Positions 20,708 through 29,226 of a DNA stretch of 41,406 nt are shown one piece after another. The stretch lies in contig NZ_SIRS01000009.1 of assembly GCF_004310335.1 (NCBI RefSeq), positions 1 through 41,406 on the forward strand, given 5' to 3'. The stretch is from Hyunsoonleella pacifica. GTDB taxonomy: Bacteria > Bacteroidota > Bacteroidia > Flavobacteriales > Flavobacteriaceae. How positions within the stretch are numbered: position 1 is the stretch's first letter; the number at the start of each line of letters is the position of its first letter. The position numbers and the translations under genes are program-made. The notes under the pieces were generated by a model, which worked only from the letters and a program-made list of their open reading frames with translations, had not been told where the DNA came from and did no database searches.

Positions 20708-23065
20708 TTATTCTTTTATACTTTTAACCAATGCCTCTAACTGTTGTAAACGTTTTTCCAAGCTTTGGTTGTGTGCTTCTTGTTGCTTTAGCTTCTTTTC
20801 TTGTTGAATGATATAAAGGGTTAATTCCTCTATTTTTTCAAGGAGTTTTGCATTCATTTGCCCAATGAGTACCCCGTTTTCCTCAACTTCCTTTGCGGAT
20901 GGTATATTTGGTAGATGCCCTTGTTGATTTATATAGTCCTGTAATTCTTTTAGAGTAGGCAGTTTATATGTTTCATCAAAAACATAATCTGGCCAAACAC
21001 TTTGTAATTTTACTTTAACTTCTTCGCTTATTATTTTACCAGCAACTGCTAATTGATAATCAGATGGTATTGCAGAGAATTCTACACCTATGGCTAATTT
21101 TCCATTATTAATAATATGTACATCATTTTCAAAACTTGTTTTGTGTTTGTTTATCAAACCATAGCCTAGGTTCTTTTTATAGTCTCCATAATCACCAATT
21201 ACTATAGTGGATTTTTCTTTTGGCATATGGATAAAATTTGTTGCTGTTGTTTCTCCTTCAAAAATGGCTGAACTAAGCTTTATGGCATTACTTTCTGCAT
21301 TATCATTTCTGAATTCTTGAATTACAACACTATTATTAAGATGTCCTTGATCCGATCTACTTGTCATCGTAACGGCATATTTTCCATTATCAGCTCTATA
21401 CACACCTACATAGCCTCCTCCATGCCAATTTCCATCTATATCTACAGTTTTATTATTTGTTGGCGCATAAATCTTATGGTTTGTATTAATGTTGATTTCA
21501 GTTCTAGCACCGTCTGGGTTACCTATTACAAGATTATCAGAATATCGACCAGTTCCATTTACATCTAAACTATATTGTGGAGTATCAGTCCCTATACCTA
21601 CATTGCCAGTAGTGTAGTATATATCTTGATTGTTGAGCTCCCATACATCTGAAATACCCGAAGAATTCGTAGAGTTATTAGGTTGAGCATTGATTAATTC
21701 TTGTATGGTGGGTTCGCTGCCATTGATTTCGTATAGTGTGGGACCATAGAAAAATTGACTATCACTGGTATTAGTGCTGTCATATAGGTATACTTTTTGG
21801 TTTATTTCTATTGCTCCTGTTTGAAATTTAAAATCGGGAAAGTTGTCAACTTTACTCCCAGTTATACCATCATAAACACCTCCTATGCTAAATGTATCAG
21901 TATAATTGCTATGGTGTACATACCCCACCAATAAATACCAGTTATCCAAAGTGGGTAGGTCACTAGCCTTGAAAAAAGGGTTGCCTCCTGCTGAATTCCC
22001 ATCGAGATAATCGTTGGTAAATTCCCCTGCTATATTTTTTGATGTAAATGCAAAAAATGTTCTTCCCTCTTGTGAATTCGTTTTTTTGGCCCAAACCGTA
22101 AATCTGTAGCTTTTTGTATGATCTATACCAATAAACCCCGTAGTCCAACCACCACCGTTATGGGTGCCACTATCAGGAACAGCTTTCCATAAAAGCTCTG
22201 AGCTACCGTGGGGACCAACCCCAAACTCTCTGATATTTTCGAAGTCCGTACCATATTTGTTAAAACCTGGGGCGGAACCAGTCCCTTCAGTCCAACCTGA
22301 TGTGTTTATAAGATTTACTGCTGATGATGTCCCGTTGTTGGTCGTAACAGAAATAGCGCTACTTTCTGTACTCTCATTTCCAGCAGCGTCTAAGGCTGTT
22401 ATAGTAAAATTGTATGATGTTGCCGCTGTTAATCCTGTTACTTGATATGTTGTTACATTACCAAGCGTAGTAATTAAAGTTCCATCTTGATAAATATTAT
22501 AGCCTGTTACACCTGTATCATCCGTTGCACCAGACCAACTTAAATCTACTGAAGTATCTGTTAGACCTGTACTTGATAATGTTGGTGGTGTAGGAACTAA
22601 AGATACACCATATACCTCTAGCTCATATATTCTCATAAAATTATCTGCAGCACCTCCCAATCCATAAAGTCTTATTTTTGAAGTTGTTATTTTATTGAAA
22701 TTTTCATCAACAACTGATAGAGTGTTAGAGCTTCCATCGACAATAGTAAGCCAAGAATTTCCATCCCATATTTGAAACTCATATTGAATAGGTGAGTTAT
22801 ACAGACCATTATACCCACTCCAAAATTTGAACTGTTCGATTTCAAAACTACCTTCTAGATCTACTTCAATCCAATGAGGCCAGGTAGAACTATCAGATAA
22901 CCATCTAGATTCAACGCTATTGTTGTCTCCATCTACTGCATTTTGGCTTAGATATGAACCACTTGTAGAATCTGAAGTGGTTGGTTTTCCAAGTGCTATA
23001 TTTGTATTTTGAGCATTAGTGTAAATTACTATTAATAAAAAACAGAAAGCAGTAATTTTTCTCAT
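20708..23065 (-). CDS. Fibre-like protein: discoidin + FN3 + carbohydrate-binding-like module + shared tail
   Basis: 785 aa with a signal peptide (about 1-18, ending TNAQ). Domains in order: an F5/8 type C (discoidin) domain (about 20-152; 'NIALGKPTTSDS', 'WIEVDLEGSFEIEQFKFW'); an FN3 domain (about 158-245; 'TGYNIYQDGTLI'); a jelly-roll-like module (about 248-455); a tail-fibre-like stretch with 'VGIGTDTPQYSLDVNG' (about 485-500); and the shared C-terminal tail (about 675-785; 'WPDYVF', 'GHLPNIPSAKEVEENG', 'MNAKLLEKIEEL') ending in a coiled coil rich in K, Q and E. The tail is common in Bacteroidota surface proteins and resembles trimeric fibre ends; I infer oligomerisation. It is the longest tail version of three paralogues encoded in a row. 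Role: probable surface adhesin or glycan binder. Confidence 0.87.
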   Translation of the reverse strand: MRKITAFCFLLIVIYTNAQNTNIALGKPTTSDSTSGSYLSQNAVDGDNNSVESRWLSDSSTWPHWIEVDLEGSFEIEQFKFWSGYNGLYNSPIQYEFQIWDGNSWLTIVDGSSNTLSVVDENFNKITTSKIRLYGLGGAADNFMRIYELEVYGVSLVPTPPTLSSTGLTDTSVDLSWSGATDDTGVTGYNIYQDGTLITTLGNVTTYQVTGLTAATSYNFTITALDAAGNESTESSAISVTTNNGTSSAVNLINTSGWTEGTGSAPGFNKYGTDFENIREFGVGPHGSSELLWKAVPDSGTHNGGGWTTGFIGIDHTKSYRFTVWAKKTNSQEGRTFFAFTSKNIAGEFTNDYLDGNSAGGNPFFKASDLPTLDNWYLLVGYVHHSNYTDTFSIGGVYDGITGSKVDNFPDFKFQTGAIEINQKVYLYDSTNTSDSQFFYGPTLYEINGSEPTIQELINAQPNNSTNSSGISDVWELNNQDIYYTTGNVGIGTDTPQYSLDVNGTGRYSDNLVIGNPDGARTEININTNHKIYAPTNNKTVDIDGNWHGGGYVGVYRADNGKYAVTMTSRSDQGHLNNSVVIQEFRNDNAESNAIKLSSAIFEGETTATNFIHMPKEKSTIVIGDYGDYKKNLGYGLINKHKTSFENDVHIINNGKLAIGVEFSAIPSDYQLAVAGKIISEEVKVKLQSVWPDYVFDETYKLPTLKELQDYINQQGHLPNIPSAKEVEENGVLIGQMNAKLLEKIEELTLYIIQQEKKLKQQEAHNQSLEKRLQQLEALVKSIKE

Positions 23066-23091
23066 AATAATCTTACTTTTGAATTCTTTGT

Positions 23092-24738
23092 TTAATTTTT
23101 TGTTTTCAACTTTAATAACTCAATTTGCTTTTGTTGTTCAATGATATAGAGTGTTAGTTCCTCTATTTTTTCAAGGAGTTTAGCATTCATTTCTCCTAAT
23201 AGCACTCCATTTTTTTCAACTTCTTTTGCGGAATCTATGTTGGGTAAATGTCCATTTTCTTTAATATAAGCTTCCACTTCTAATAATGTGGGTAGTTTAT
23301 AATCGTTAGTAAAAACATAATCGGGCCAATTGTTCAAGTCTACCTTAACTTCCTTACTATGTATTGTACCATTAACAGCTAATAATTCATCTGGCGTATT
23401 TGTGCCTATACCTACATTACCTTCGTTGTAATAAGCATCTTGACTATTTAGACTCCAAACACCTGAACCTCCTGTGTCTCCAGAAGAAAATGTTGTTATG
23501 GTTATGGTGTTACTTACTACACTTTCATTTCCAGCAGCATCTAAAGCTGTTACAGTAAAGTTATAAGAGGTGTTAGCAGTAAGCCCAGTAACTTGATAGG
23601 TTGTTACATTAGCTAACGTAGTTTCTAATACACCATCTTTATATATATTATATCCAGTTACTGCAACATCATCTGTAGCTCCGGACCAACTTAAATCTAC
23701 TGTTGTATCTGTTTGCCCCGAGCTTGATAGAGTTGGAGCTGTTGGAATACCTGATGGCGTAAAACTAGTAATGGGTACAATAGAAATATTATCAATCTCT
23801 AAATAGTCACCTATTTCTGTATTATACAAGAAAAATTCTACTGTAAAATCTGTACCATTAAATCTCTCTAACAAAACAGTATAGTCTTCTAATTGATCGC
23901 TAAAATTTATATAACCTCCTCCAAAAGACAAATATGAGTCATCACTATTTCTAGCTCTTACTAAACGCACATCGGCGCCAGTACTTTCTATACCAGTAAA
24001 TTTTAATATATGAGGATCTGTAGAACTGGCTGGCATATTAAATATTAACCTACCTGTATCTAAAGTATTTACAGTAGCTCTAATTTTAAATGTCCCATCT
24101 CCATTGCTTTCTGATGTTATATCTGTATTTGCACCTGTACAACTTCCTATGGTATTTGAATCATTATTTAAATTTGCAGCATTTGCTTCAATAAATATAT
24201 CATTACCAAATTCAAGATTTTGTTGATTAATAGGTATCACAGAAATATTATCTATTTCAAGATAATGACCTATTTGAGGGCTATATAAGAAAAATTCTAT
24301 TGTAAAATCTGTACCATCCAAACCATCTATTAATACATTGTATTCTCTTAACGTATCATTAAAATTTGTATAACCGCTACCACCAATAGATAAATAAGAA
24401 CCATTACTATTTCGCCCTGTTACCAACCTAACATCTGCTCCAGTACTCTCAATACCAGCAAACTTTATTATATGTGGTTCTGTCGAACTAGCTGGGAAAT
24501 TAAATATTAAACGTCCAGTATCAGTAGTGTTTGCCGTTGCTTTTAATTTGTAGGTGCCATCTCCATTACTCTCTGAAGTTATATCTGTATTAACTCCAGT
24601 ACAGGAACCTATTGAATTTGAATCGTTATTAGCATTTGCAGCATTAGCCTCTATAAAAATGCTATTTGTTTGTTGTCCAAATATATTACCAGAAATGAAT
24701 ACTATTAAAACGTAAAAACATATTTTTTTTAATTCCAT
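23092..24738 (-). CDS. Fibre-like protein: two tandem beta modules + FN3 + shared tail
   Basis: 548 aa with a signal peptide (about 1-21, ending FGQ). Two tandem copies of a roughly 145-residue beta module occupy about 25-170 and 178-322. Both open with 'IFIEANAAN.NNDSN.IGSC' and close with 'LEIDNIS', a pattern like carbohydrate-binding jelly rolls ending in the '.IDNI.V' strand. An FN3 domain (about 330-413), the 'VGIGTNTPDELLAVNG' stretch and the shared 'GHLPNIDSAKEVEKNG' tail follow, ending in a short coiled coil. The start lies 1 base after the stop of the 923-aa paralogue. The tail region is almost identical at DNA level to that paralogue, which suggests recent recombination between them. 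Probable surface fibre or adhesin; the ligand is unknown. Confidence 0.86.
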   Translation of the reverse strand: MELKKICFYVLIVFISGNIFGQQTNSIFIEANAANANNDSNSIGSCTGVNTDITSESNGDGTYKLKATANTTDTGRLIFNFPASSTEPHIIKFAGIESTGADVRLVTGRNSNGSYLSIGGSGYTNFNDTLREYNVLIDGLDGTDFTIEFFLYSPQIGHYLEIDNISVIPINQQNLEFGNDIFIEANAANLNNDSNTIGSCTGANTDITSESNGDGTFKIRATVNTLDTGRLIFNMPASSTDPHILKFTGIESTGADVRLVRARNSDDSYLSFGGGYINFSDQLEDYTVLLERFNGTDFTVEFFLYNTEIGDYLEIDNISIVPITSFTPSGIPTAPTLSSSGQTDTTVDLSWSGATDDVAVTGYNIYKDGVLETTLANVTTYQVTGLTANTSYNFTVTALDAAGNESVVSNTITITTFSSGDTGGSGVWSLNSQDAYYNEGNVGIGTNTPDELLAVNGTIHSKEVKVDLNNWPDYVFTNDYKLPTLLEVEAYIKENGHLPNIDSAKEVEKNGVLLGEMNAKLLEKIEELTLYIIEQQKQIELLKLKTKN

Positions 24739-25213
24739 TTTACTCTGTTTTAAGTTTTTCTAAAATTTTATCAATCGCATTCTTTTGCAACTCTATTTGT
24801 TTTTGTTGTTGCAAAATGTATAAAGTGAGTTCCTCTATTTTTTCAAGGAGTTTAGCATTCATTTGTCCGATGAGAATTCCATTTTCTTCAACTTCTTTTG
24901 CGGAATCTATGTTGGGTAAATGTCCATTTTCTTTAATATAAGCTTCCACTTCTAATAATGTGGGTAGTGTATAATCGTTAGTAAAAACATAATCGGGCCA
25001 ATTGTTCAAGTCCACCTTTACTTCCTTACTATGTATTGTACCATTAACAGCTAATAATTCATCTGGCGTATTTGTGCCTATACCTACATTCCCTTCGTTG
25101 TAATAAGCATCTTGACTATTTAGACTCCAAACACCTGAACCTCCTGTGTCTCCAGAAGAAAATGTTGTTATGGTTATGGTGTTACTTACTACACTTTCAT
25201 TTCCAGCAGCATC
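23215..25213. repeat. Tail-domain block shared between two adjacent fibre genes
   Basis: Bases 23215-23541 and 24887-25213 align without gaps at an offset of 1672 bases, with four substitutions in 327 by my count. The block encodes the C-terminal half of the FN3 end, the 'GIGTNTP' stretch and most of the shared tail in the 548-aa and 923-aa genes. Sequence on either side diverges clearly, which points to gene conversion or recent exchange of the tail cassette. Confidence 0.93.
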
Positions 25214-27511
25214 CAAAGCAGTAACCGTAAAATTGTAAGATGTACTAGCTGTAAGCTCAGTAACTTGATAGGTTGTAACATTACCTAAGGTAGTTTCTAA
25301 TACACCATCTTTATATACATTATATCCTGTTATACCTACATCATCTGTAGCTCCGGACCAACTTAAGTCTATTGTTGTGGCCGTTTGTGAGGTACTTGAT
25401 AATGTTGGAGGTGTTGGTGTTTCTGTACTAGCTATGGTGCCATAAACAAGAACTTCAGCTAACACTAACTGGGCATTATCAACTTTATCCAATTGAGATA
25501 TCAATATATATCTTCCTGTAGCATTAAAGTTTACTTCTTGTACATCGTATGTTTCAACAAGTGTATTTCCTACTTGGATGTAATCAGCAGGGTTTGATGA
25601 ATCTATATTACCTACATATACCTTGGTTCCTCCAATGGCAGTAATACAACAGTCGGTACGATTGTAAATATCTATACGGCTTAAGTTATATTCCTCGCCT
25701 AAGTCTAAACGCCACCAGGATTCACTTGAACTACCAGTGGCAGCTATAGTTGTATCTGCATACCAATTGCCATTTATATTACCATCTATTGCCAATGAAG
25801 CATACGAACTGCTATTATAATCGTTTCTTTGAGTTGCAGTAGCTCCTGACAAATCAATTAACAGAGGATTGTCTGTTATATTTGTCCTAATGTTTAATAT
25901 GTTACTAGCTACACTTTGATTACCAGCTGTATCTAAAGTCGTAACAGAAAAACTGTAAACAGTATAGGCTGCGAGCCCAGTAACTTGATAGGTTGTTACA
26001 TTAGCTAACGTAGTTTCTAATACACCATCTTTATATATATTATATCCAGTTACTGCAACATCATCTGTAGCTCCGGACCAACTTAAGTCTATTGTTGTGG
26101 CCGTTTGTGAGGTACTTGATAATGTTGGAGGTGTTGGTATTTCTGTACTAGCTATGGTCCCATAAACAAGAACTTCAGCTAACACTAACTGGGCATTATC
26201 AACTTTATCCAATTGAGATATCAATATATATCTTCCTGTAGCATTAAAGTTTACTTCTTGTACATCGTATGTTTCAACAAGTGTATTTCCTACTTGGATG
26301 TAATCAGCAGGGTTTGATGAATCTATATTACCTACATATACCTTGGTTCCTCCAATGGCAGTAATACAACAGTCGGTACGATTGTAAATATCTATACGGC
26401 TTAAGTTATATTCCTCGCCTAAGTCTAAACGCCACCAGGATTCACTTGAACTACCAGTGGCAGCTATAGTTGTATCTGCATACCAATTGCCATTGATATT
26501 ACCATCTATTGCCAATGAAGCATACGAACTGCTATTATAATCATTTCTTTGAGTTGCAGTAGCTCCTGACAAATCAATTAACAGAGGATCGTCTGTTATA
26601 TTTGTCCTAATGTTTAATATGTTACTAGCTACACTTTCATTTCCAGCAGCATCTAAAGCTGTTACAGTAAAGTTATAAGATGTACTAGCTGTAAGCCCAA
26701 TAATCTGATAGGTTGTAACATTACCTAAGGTAGTTTCTAATACACCATCTTTATATATATTATATCCAGTTACAGCTACATCATCTGTAGCTCCGAACCA
26801 ACTCAAATCTACTGTTGTAGCTGTTTGACCAGAGCTTGATAGAGTTGGAGCTGTTGGAGGTTGTGAATCTAAAGGAGTAGTTTCTACCATTTTAATAGCT
26901 CCTATGTAATAGAAACCAGAGCTATTAGTATTATTTGGGCCTTTACTAACCGTAATAGTAATACTACCAGCATTTGGCTGTACATCAGTTAACAGCACTG
27001 TATTCGTATGATTGTTTGAAGCATCTAATAATCCAGAGACCGTATTTACTCCTGCAATAGTATATAGTGCCTCTCTATTATCTGAAACACTTGTTCTAGA
27101 TGCTACGACTTCAAATGAATACAGTTTTGTATTGTCTAATCCAGATATTTCAAAAGCTCCAGTAGGTTCGTTCTCATTTGAAAACACAACATCATTGCCA
27201 AAAAAATTATCCCTAAGAGCGGCATTATCAAATGATGTTGCATTTCCCGTTGGAGAATTAGTCCCCGAGCCATTAGTAAACGAATGAAACCTATCTGTAG
27301 TTTGGTATGTGAAATTTGTTGACGCTCCAGTATCATTAACAAGTGATATTGTAGTTGTAGTATCCCCAGGGTATACTATAGTATTATAACTTGAAGATGG
27401 GTTATAATCTACACGAACATCACCAAAATCAATTAAAACAGTTTGTTGCGAATGTATAAATGTTGATATAAAGCAGATTAACAAAACCTGAATTGCTGAT
27501 ATTTTTTTCAT
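24740..27511 (-). CDS. Fibre-like protein with alternating FN3 and discoidin modules + shared tail
   Basis: 923 aa from ATG at 27511. An upstream in-frame TTG at 27523 is less likely because MKKISAIQVLLICF... is already a full signal peptide. Order: an N-terminal beta domain (about 23-205, 'VLIDFGDVRVDYNP'); FN3 (about 217-297); discoidin-like F5/8C (about 307-450, 'WWRLDLGEEYNLSRIDIYNR'); FN3 (about 457-537); a second, nearly identical F5/8C (about 547-690); FN3 (about 697-784); and the shared tail with coiled coil (about 787-923). The FN3-F5/8C pair is duplicated at 720-base period. It is the first and largest of three tail-sharing paralogues and starts 24 bases after the lipoprotein gene. 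Discoidin domains bind glycans or lipids, so a surface attachment role is inferred. Confidence 0.88.
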   Translation of the reverse strand: MKKISAIQVLLICFISTFIHSQQTVLIDFGDVRVDYNPSSSYNTIVYPGDTTTTISLVNDTGASTNFTYQTTDRFHSFTNGSGTNSPTGNATSFDNAALRDNFFGNDVVFSNENEPTGAFEISGLDNTKLYSFEVVASRTSVSDNREALYTIAGVNTVSGLLDASNNHTNTVLLTDVQPNAGSITITVSKGPNNTNSSGFYYIGAIKMVETTPLDSQPPTAPTLSSSGQTATTVDLSWFGATDDVAVTGYNIYKDGVLETTLGNVTTYQIIGLTASTSYNFTVTALDAAGNESVASNILNIRTNITDDPLLIDLSGATATQRNDYNSSSYASLAIDGNINGNWYADTTIAATGSSSESWWRLDLGEEYNLSRIDIYNRTDCCITAIGGTKVYVGNIDSSNPADYIQVGNTLVETYDVQEVNFNATGRYILISQLDKVDNAQLVLAEVLVYGTIASTEIPTPPTLSSTSQTATTIDLSWSGATDDVAVTGYNIYKDGVLETTLANVTTYQVTGLAAYTVYSFSVTTLDTAGNQSVASNILNIRTNITDNPLLIDLSGATATQRNDYNSSSYASLAIDGNINGNWYADTTIAATGSSSESWWRLDLGEEYNLSRIDIYNRTDCCITAIGGTKVYVGNIDSSNPADYIQVGNTLVETYDVQEVNFNATGRYILISQLDKVDNAQLVLAEVLVYGTIASTETPTPPTLSSTSQTATTIDLSWSGATDDVGITGYNVYKDGVLETTLGNVTTYQVTELTASTSYNFTVTALDAAGNESVVSNTITITTFSSGDTGGSGVWSLNSQDAYYNEGNVGIGTNTPDELLAVNGTIHSKEVKVDLNNWPDYVFTNDYTLPTLLEVEAYIKENGHLPNIDSAKEVEENGILIGQMNAKLLEKIEELTLYILQQQKQIELQKNAIDKILEKLKTE
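25338..26637. repeat. Near-identical 580-base internal duplication (period 720 bases)
   Basis: Bases 25338-25917 and 26058-26637 align without gaps at an offset of 720 bases (240 codons). I count only five substitutions over 580 bases. The unit encodes the F5/8 type C module with the edges of its flanking FN3 domains. Identity falls off sharply on both sides, as expected for a recent duplication or gene conversion inside the 923-aa fibre gene. Confidence 0.95.
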
Positions 27512-27535
27512 TGATATATTCAATTAAAATTTATA

Positions 27536-28132
27536 CTAAACTTTTAATGCGGTATCATTAAAATCAAATTTTATTATACCATTACCTAATAAATGGTCTT
27601 GATAGATAAGTTTAATATTATCCGTAGGTTTTATATTATTGAAATAGAGTAATACTCTTTTAAAAGGAGCTATTTTAAAATTTCGTTCAAAGTTTACTCC
27701 AGAACATTGTATCGTGTCGTTTGAAGAAGTTACTACAGTAAAATCTTTTTCTATAGTAAACGCCATGTATTTTACAGCATCCTCATAAGATCGTTTTGTA
27801 TATTCCTGTAGTAGTATATCTGTTTCATTAGCATGTTGAAATTCTATTTCCACAATACGCTCTCTTTTACTTAATTGATAAAGAGAATCTACTTTTTGGT
27901 AATTTTCTGGATTGTTTTTTAAGATATAATATTGAAGTGGCACTTCTGTAGCCGTATAATTAATATCGCCTACAAACTGAGTTATGGATTGCGATTTCCA
28001 TTCATGCTGATTTAGGTTAAATGATTTATGACCTAATTGTGTGGCTTTTTCTGTAGTATTACCACAAGATATAAATAAATAGAAAGTTGCTATTACAGCT
28101 AAAAGATTGGTTTTGTTACTATTTGAAATCAC
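27536..28132 (-). CDS. Hypothetical lipoprotein with GTG start
   Basis: 198 aa. The N-terminus is a lipoprotein signal with lipobox 'LFISCG' (Cys23 would be lipidated). I do not recognise the family. The mature part contains 'NQHEWKSQSITQFVGDINYTAT', a helical stretch ('RIVEIEFQHANETDILLQEYTKRSYEDAVKYMAF') and a beta-rich end. No ATG occurs before the lipobox, and the only usual start codon is GTG at 28132-28130, directly beside the base of the strong hairpin at 28133-28183. It begins the cargo-side gene block and is followed after 24 bases by the first fibre gene. Possible roles include an outer-membrane anchor for the fibres; this is inference from position only. Confidence 0.8.
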   Translation of the reverse strand: MISNSNKTNLLAVIATFYLFISCGNTTEKATQLGHKSFNLNQHEWKSQSITQFVGDINYTATEVPLQYYILKNNPENYQKVDSLYQLSKRERIVEIEFQHANETDILLQEYTKRSYEDAVKYMAFTIEKDFTVVTSSNDTIQCSGVNFERNFKIAPFKRVLLYFNNIKPTDNIKLIYQDHLLGNGIIKFDFNDTALKV

Positions 28133-28183
28133 AAAAACTAGTGTTAAAATACTTTTTAAAAGTATTAAAAGGCACTAGTTTTT
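28133..28183 (-). terminator. Strong intrinsic terminator/hairpin between machine operon and cargo block
   Basis: A perfect 11-base inverted repeat (aaaaactagtg at 28133-28143, cactagttttt at 28173-28183) encloses an inner dyad (aatacttt at 28148-28155, aaagtatt at 28159-28166). On the minus strand the stem ends in a T run, as in a Rho-independent terminator, and the A run on the other side could make it bidirectional. It lies 39 bases after the OmpH-like stop codon and abuts the next gene's GTG start. Confidence 0.85.
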
Positions 28184-28184
28184 A

Positions 28185-28220
28185 TGTAAGGTTTAGCCAT
28201 GACATCTGTAAGGTAAAGCC
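28185..28220. promoter_or_regulatory. 14-base direct repeat with 22-base period, candidate regulator site
   Basis: TGTAAGGTTTAGCC (28185-28198) and TGTAAGGTAAAGCC (28207-28220) match at 12 of 14 positions and start 22 bases apart, two helical turns. The pair lies between the OmpH-like stop codon and the terminator hairpin. LytTR-family regulators are known to bind tandem boxes with about this period, and a LytTR protein is encoded in this cluster. The link is inference. Confidence 0.45.
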
Positions 28221-28222
28221 CG

Positions 28223-28735
28223 CTATTTTCCTTCGTATTTTTTATTGGAGAATTCTAGTATTTCATTAGTAATATTTATAGATGTTTTAGCGTACATCAC
28301 ATTACCACTACCATTTGTCCCTAAAACAATATTATAACCATTTTGCGTGGCAAATATTTCAATATACTCGTTGAGTCTTTTCCATACATTTGTATTTAAA
28401 TTACGACTATAAATATCTTTTAATTCTTGAAGTTGTTTACTTTTTGTAGCAATTTGTTGTTGTAACTGTTTTGTATATACTTGATTTTTTTCTTTGTTAG
28501 ATTTGGCATTGTAAATAGTATATAAACTATCTAAAATTCGGGTTTGCTTTTTAATTTTAGGTTCTTCTAAAGCCTTAATATCTTTTACCATATTAAATCC
28601 ATTAAAGAGCTGGATATTATCAATGTAAACTAGTTTGTTATGCTGTTTAGGTTTAATATAATTAACTATTAGTATACTAATTACAGCTAGTAATAGTATA
28701 AAGTTTAAAACTGGAAGTCTTTTAGTATTAATCAT
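28223..28735 (-). CDS. OmpH/Skp-like periplasmic chaperone
   Basis: 170 aa. An N-terminal hydrophobic segment (about 8-26) is followed by 'KLVYIDNIQLFNGFNMVKDI', the typical OmpH-family opening. A long charged coiled coil comes next (about 58-110; 'TKQLQQQIATKSKQLQELKDI'). The closing part carries 'GYNIVLGTNGSGNVMYA' and 'INITNEILEFSNKKYEGK', common in Bacteroidota OmpH proteins. Skp proteins trap unfolded outer-membrane or secreted proteins in tentacle-like trimers. This is the last gene of the secretion-machine operon, overlaps the GspC-like gene by 8 bases and is followed by a terminator. Such placement suggests a chaperone serving the machine or its cargo. The hydrophobic segment has no obvious cleavage site, so it may stay membrane-anchored. 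Confidence 0.88.
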   Translation of the reverse strand: MINTKRLPVLNFILLLAVISILIVNYIKPKQHNKLVYIDNIQLFNGFNMVKDIKALEEPKIKKQTRILDSLYTIYNAKSNKEKNQVYTKQLQQQIATKSKQLQELKDIYSRNLNTNVWKRLNEYIEIFATQNGYNIVLGTNGSGNVMYAKTSINITNEILEFSNKKYEGK

Positions 28736-29222
28736 GAATTTTTGTTATGTATTTTGTGTTATTTTGATATGATACTTGTAGTGAATCATTATGTGCTTTA
28801 ATTAAAGTAATACCGTTAATTATTTCTTTCTCTCTCTTTCTGTATAAAGTATTATCTAGGGTTAATAAAATAAGTCTGGTATTTTGATTATTGCTTTTCA
28901 CAAAACCATGATACTTTATTTTTGGCCATTTTAAATTAGTCTTGGTTTTGGGTTTTACTTTTACTGATGATTGATGTGCTTTTTTACTTTTACTGTTTGT
29001 TTTTTTACTTTTTTTGGCTGTTTTAAAAGGATTTGTATTTATGAGTTGTAACATAAATGTATCTTTAGAAAAAGTAGCTTTTGGAGAGTAGGCAAAGTGT
29101 TTTGGAGTATTGTTTATGGTATTTTCAATTACACTTGGTTTTCCAAAGTATTTATACAAAACAGCTCCCCATATTACAAGAAGTAAGCCTAGTAAAATAA
29201 TATTTAAATGTTTTTTGTTCAT
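28728..29222 (-). CDS. GspC/PilP-like inner-membrane assembly protein
   Basis: 164 aa from ATG at 29222. A TTG five codons upstream is possible but unneeded. One transmembrane helix (about 6-22, 'LNIILLGLLLVIWGAVLY') is followed by a flexible Lys/Ser-rich linker ('KKSKKTNSKSKKAHQ', about 68-85) and a C-terminal beta domain (about 95-164; 'IKYHGFVKSNNQNTRLILL', 'INGITLIKAHNDSLQVSY'). This is the layout of GspC and PilP, whose HR-type domain contacts the secretin N-domain and links inner and outer membranes. It lies in the secretion operon 4 bases after the FN3 lipoprotein and overlaps the chaperone gene by 8 bases. Sequence similarity is low, so the call rests on architecture and context. Confidence 0.72.
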   Translation of the reverse strand: MNKKHLNIILLGLLLVIWGAVLYKYFGKPSVIENTINNTPKHFAYSPKATFSKDTFMLQLINTNPFKTAKKSKKTNSKSKKAHQSSVKVKPKTKTNLKWPKIKYHGFVKSNNQNTRLILLTLDNTLYRKREKEIINGITLIKAHNDSLQVSYQNNTKYITKIHD

Positions 29223-29226
29223 GTAA

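Noticed and set aside
25338-26637. Tandem repeat as CRISPR or mobile element
   Set aside because: The unit is 720 bases, in frame and codes for F5/8C-FN3 modules, with no spacers, ends or transposase.
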